The position numbers and the translations under genes are program-made. The notes beneath the pieces are model-generated. The model was given only the letters and a program-made list of their open reading frames with translations. It did no database searches and was not told the DNA's origin. A stretch of 6,694 bases of DNA from Armatimonadota bacterium. GTDB lineage: Bacteria > Vulcanimicrobiota > JACPDS01. This document shows, in pieces, positions 5,686 to 6,694 of the stretch. Each line of letters begins with the position of its first letter. The stretch's first letter is position 1. The stretch is taken from NCBI GenBank assembly GCA_016183885.1, contig JACPDS010000063.1, positions 1-6,694 of the forward strand, in the 5' to 3' direction.

Positions 5686-6420
5686 TTATAAAGCTTCTTC
5701 TTCAAAGTAAAAATTCCAATCGATGATTTTTTTTATTCTTAAAATATCTTTTTCCGAAATTTGAGTAAATTCCAAATTAATTATAAAATCCCCTAAAAAA
5801 GTTTTTCTTTGAGAGCTTACTTTAGCTTTTAATTCAAGAGAGGGTTGATAAAATTCTAATAATAATTTAAGATTTAATTCAGTATTTTCGGGAAATTTTT
5901 TATCATAAGTAATTCTCATGCCCTTAAGATTCAGGTCATGATTTGAAATATAAAAATTTTCCGAGAAATTTTCCGCTTGCGCTTCTAATAATAAAATTTG
6001 ACTTGTATATTGAGCGCTGGGCGTAGGAATTTTTTTGCCTTCCTTAAAAGCGTACTTATTTATAAAGTCATTAATTTTATCAATACTTTCCTGTGATATT
6101 TCAAGAAATTCTAATCCCGCCCCATACATTCCCATGGGAAGTTGTTTTTGTTGTTTTTGCCAAACCAAACGTATTTTAATTTCTATTGGTTCATCTAATA
6201 AAAAAAGTCTTAATCCCATATTTTCTTCATTTGGAAAAGGAGAGTCAAGATGAATTTTCACTCCCTTTCTTGAAATATCCTTAATATAAATAAAAGAGTC
6301 AAGCGGAGGTTTATCGGGAAGAAGTATTTCCGCGGCAAAAATTTTATTTATATTAATTTTCACTCTTTCTACTTCGCGTCGTTCCATACCATTAAATTTT
6401 TTCACTTGTTGATCGTTCAT
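5686..6420 (-). CDS. Double PilZ domain protein with a degenerate second domain
   Basis: A 244-residue paralogue of the protein encoded at 4937-5653. Domain 1 keeps RxxxR (R15-R19, in ERREVER) and DISRKG (48-53), so it should bind c-di-GMP. Domain 2 has lost the arginine motif: where the paralogue has RKVFR, this protein has KKIPT (129-133) and no arginine pair. Its second motif reads DLNLKG (162-167), with Asn replacing the Ser. The rest of that domain is well conserved (ENFSENFY, MRITYDKKFPEN), so it probably folds but does not bind ligand canonically. A three-residue QKQ insertion, from a 9-bp tandem duplication, lies in domain 1 after VWQKQ. The start at 6420 follows AGGGGG with 9 nt spacing. 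The gene lies 23 nt after the preceding PilZ gene and 32 nt before the next. No membrane segment or enzymatic domain is seen. Confidence 0.87.
   Translation of the reverse strand: MNDQQVKKFNGMERREVERVKININKIFAAEILLPDKPPLDSFIYIKDISRKGVKIHLDSPFPNEENMGLRLFLLDEPIEIKIRLVWQKQQKQLPMGMYGAGLEFLEISQESIDKINDFINKYAFKEGKKIPTPSAQYTSQILLLEAQAENFSENFYISNHDLNLKGMRITYDKKFPENTELNLKLLLEFYQPSLELKAKVSSQRKTFLGDFIINLEFTQISEKDILRIKKIIDWNFYFEEEAL
6142..6159. repeat. 9-bp tandem duplication inside the second double-PilZ gene
   Basis: TTGTTTTTG occurs twice in direct succession (plus strand). On the coding strand it adds one in-frame QKQ triplet, giving WQKQQKQL where the neighbouring paralogue has WQKQL from a single copy. 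It looks like a recent slippage duplication, in frame and therefore tolerated. Confidence 0.85.
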
Positions 6421-6429
6421 TATTTTTAT

Positions 6430-6435
6430 CCCCCT
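6430..6435 (-). promoter_or_regulatory. Probable Shine-Dalgarno site of the second double-PilZ gene
   Basis: AGGGGG on the minus strand, 9 nt before the ATG at 6420, within a 23-nt intergenic gap. It supports the upstream Met rather than Met12, which sits just before the ERREVER motif. Confidence 0.55.
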
Positions 6436-6443
6436 AGCAAATT

Positions 6444-6694
6444 TTAATCAATAAGTCTTTTTATTTTTAAGATATCTTCTTTGGAAATTTTTATAAATTC
6501 TAAGCCAATGATATAATTTCCCAAAAAAACTTTCTTCTGCCAAGCTACTTTAGCTTTTAATTTAATGGGTTCTTCGTCAAATTCTAATAAAATTTTAAGT
6601 TCTATTTCAGTATTTTCGGGAAATTTTTTATCACAAGTAATTCTCATGCCCTTAATGCTTAATTCATTGCTTAAAGTATAAAAATTTTCCGAGA
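6444..6694 (-). CDS. Third PilZ paralogue, C-terminal part only (5' end outside window)
   Basis: The reading frame ending at the TAA at 6444 stays open to the window edge and gives 82 visible residues. An internal Met at 6647 is not the likely start, because the residues before it (SENFYTLSNELSIKG) align with SENFY...DLNLKG of the neighbouring paralogue. The fragment therefore corresponds to the second PilZ domain of a similar double-PilZ protein. The motif here is ELSIKG, with Glu at the usual Asp position but Ser and Gly kept; the arginine motif would lie outside the window. The strand VAWQKK, the stretch IIGLEF and the final helix DILKIKRLID match the paralogues. It ends right after the last helix and lacks the acidic tail of the other two. 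Whether a first PilZ domain exists cannot be seen. Confidence 0.82.
   Translation of the reverse strand, partial: SENFYTLSNELSIKGMRITCDKKFPENTEIELKILLEFDEEPIKLKAKVAWQKKVFLGNYIIGLEFIKISKEDILKIKRLID

Noticed and set aside
6035..6253. Plus-strand open frame of 72 codons inside the second double-PilZ gene
   Set aside because: Antisense to conserved PilZ coding sequence, with no domain and Ser/Ile/Phe-rich composition. The paralogue has a similar antisense shadow for the same compositional reason.
1..6694. CRISPR array, tRNA/rRNA genes, insertion sequences or phage genes
   Set aside because: No regularly spaced repeats, no tRNA or rRNA signatures, and no transposase or integrase coding sequence were found. 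Nearly all bases are accounted for by the eight minus-strand genes.

Overview
The window comes from an AT-rich bacterial genome (roughly one third G+C by eye). Bacterial features are PlsC-type phospholipid synthesis, PilZ domains and Shine-Dalgarno (SD) sites. The enzyme set (a DUF512 radical-SAM protein, a YgeY/YgeW/carbamate kinase set, no oxygen-dependent enzymes) suggests a fermentative anaerobe. A low-GC Bacillota member or an uncultured anaerobic lineage such as Atribacterota would fit, but this placement is a low-confidence inference.

Every gene lies on the minus strand, so transcription runs from high to low coordinates, with almost no intergenic space. In that order: the 3' end of a PilZ protein gene cut by the window edge (6444-6694); two complete paralogous double-PilZ genes (5686-6420 and 4937-5653); a YgeY-type M20 metallohydrolase (3747-4931); a YgeW-type knotted carbamoyltransferase (2687-3688); carbamate kinase (1730-2686); a PlsC acyltransferase (1118-1720); and a PDZ/radical-SAM/DUF512 protein (1-1131) that lacks its C-terminus because the window ends. 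Gaps are 23, 32, 5, 58, 0 and 9 nt, and the last pair overlaps by 14 nt. This is consistent with one long operon or two to three closely packed ones. No gene-free stretch exceeds 58 bases.

The biochemical core is ygeY-ygeW-arcC. These three families co-occur in the E. coli ygeW-ygeX-ygeY-hyuA-yqeA region and in gene sets linked to selenium-dependent molybdenum hydroxylases and anaerobic purine/urate breakdown. The inferred logic is that YgeY trims an N-substituted intermediate, YgeW phosphorolyses a carbamoylated (ureido) compound to carbamoyl phosphate, and ArcC converts that to ATP plus carbamate. The carbamoyltransferase is not an ordinary ornithine carbamoyltransferase: it has the proline-rich 'knot' loop and lacks the ornithine-binding SMG motif. 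No arginine deiminase is visible.

Upstream is a tandem family of two-domain PilZ proteins (predicted c-di-GMP receptors). One copy keeps both ligand motifs, one has a degenerate second domain, and the third is only partly visible. The PilZ gene next to ygeY is only 5 nt from it, and ygeY has no good SD of its own, so the two may be translationally coupled. That is the most unusual contextual feature here. A compact GC-rich hairpin sits in the only sizeable gap, between ygeY and ygeW.
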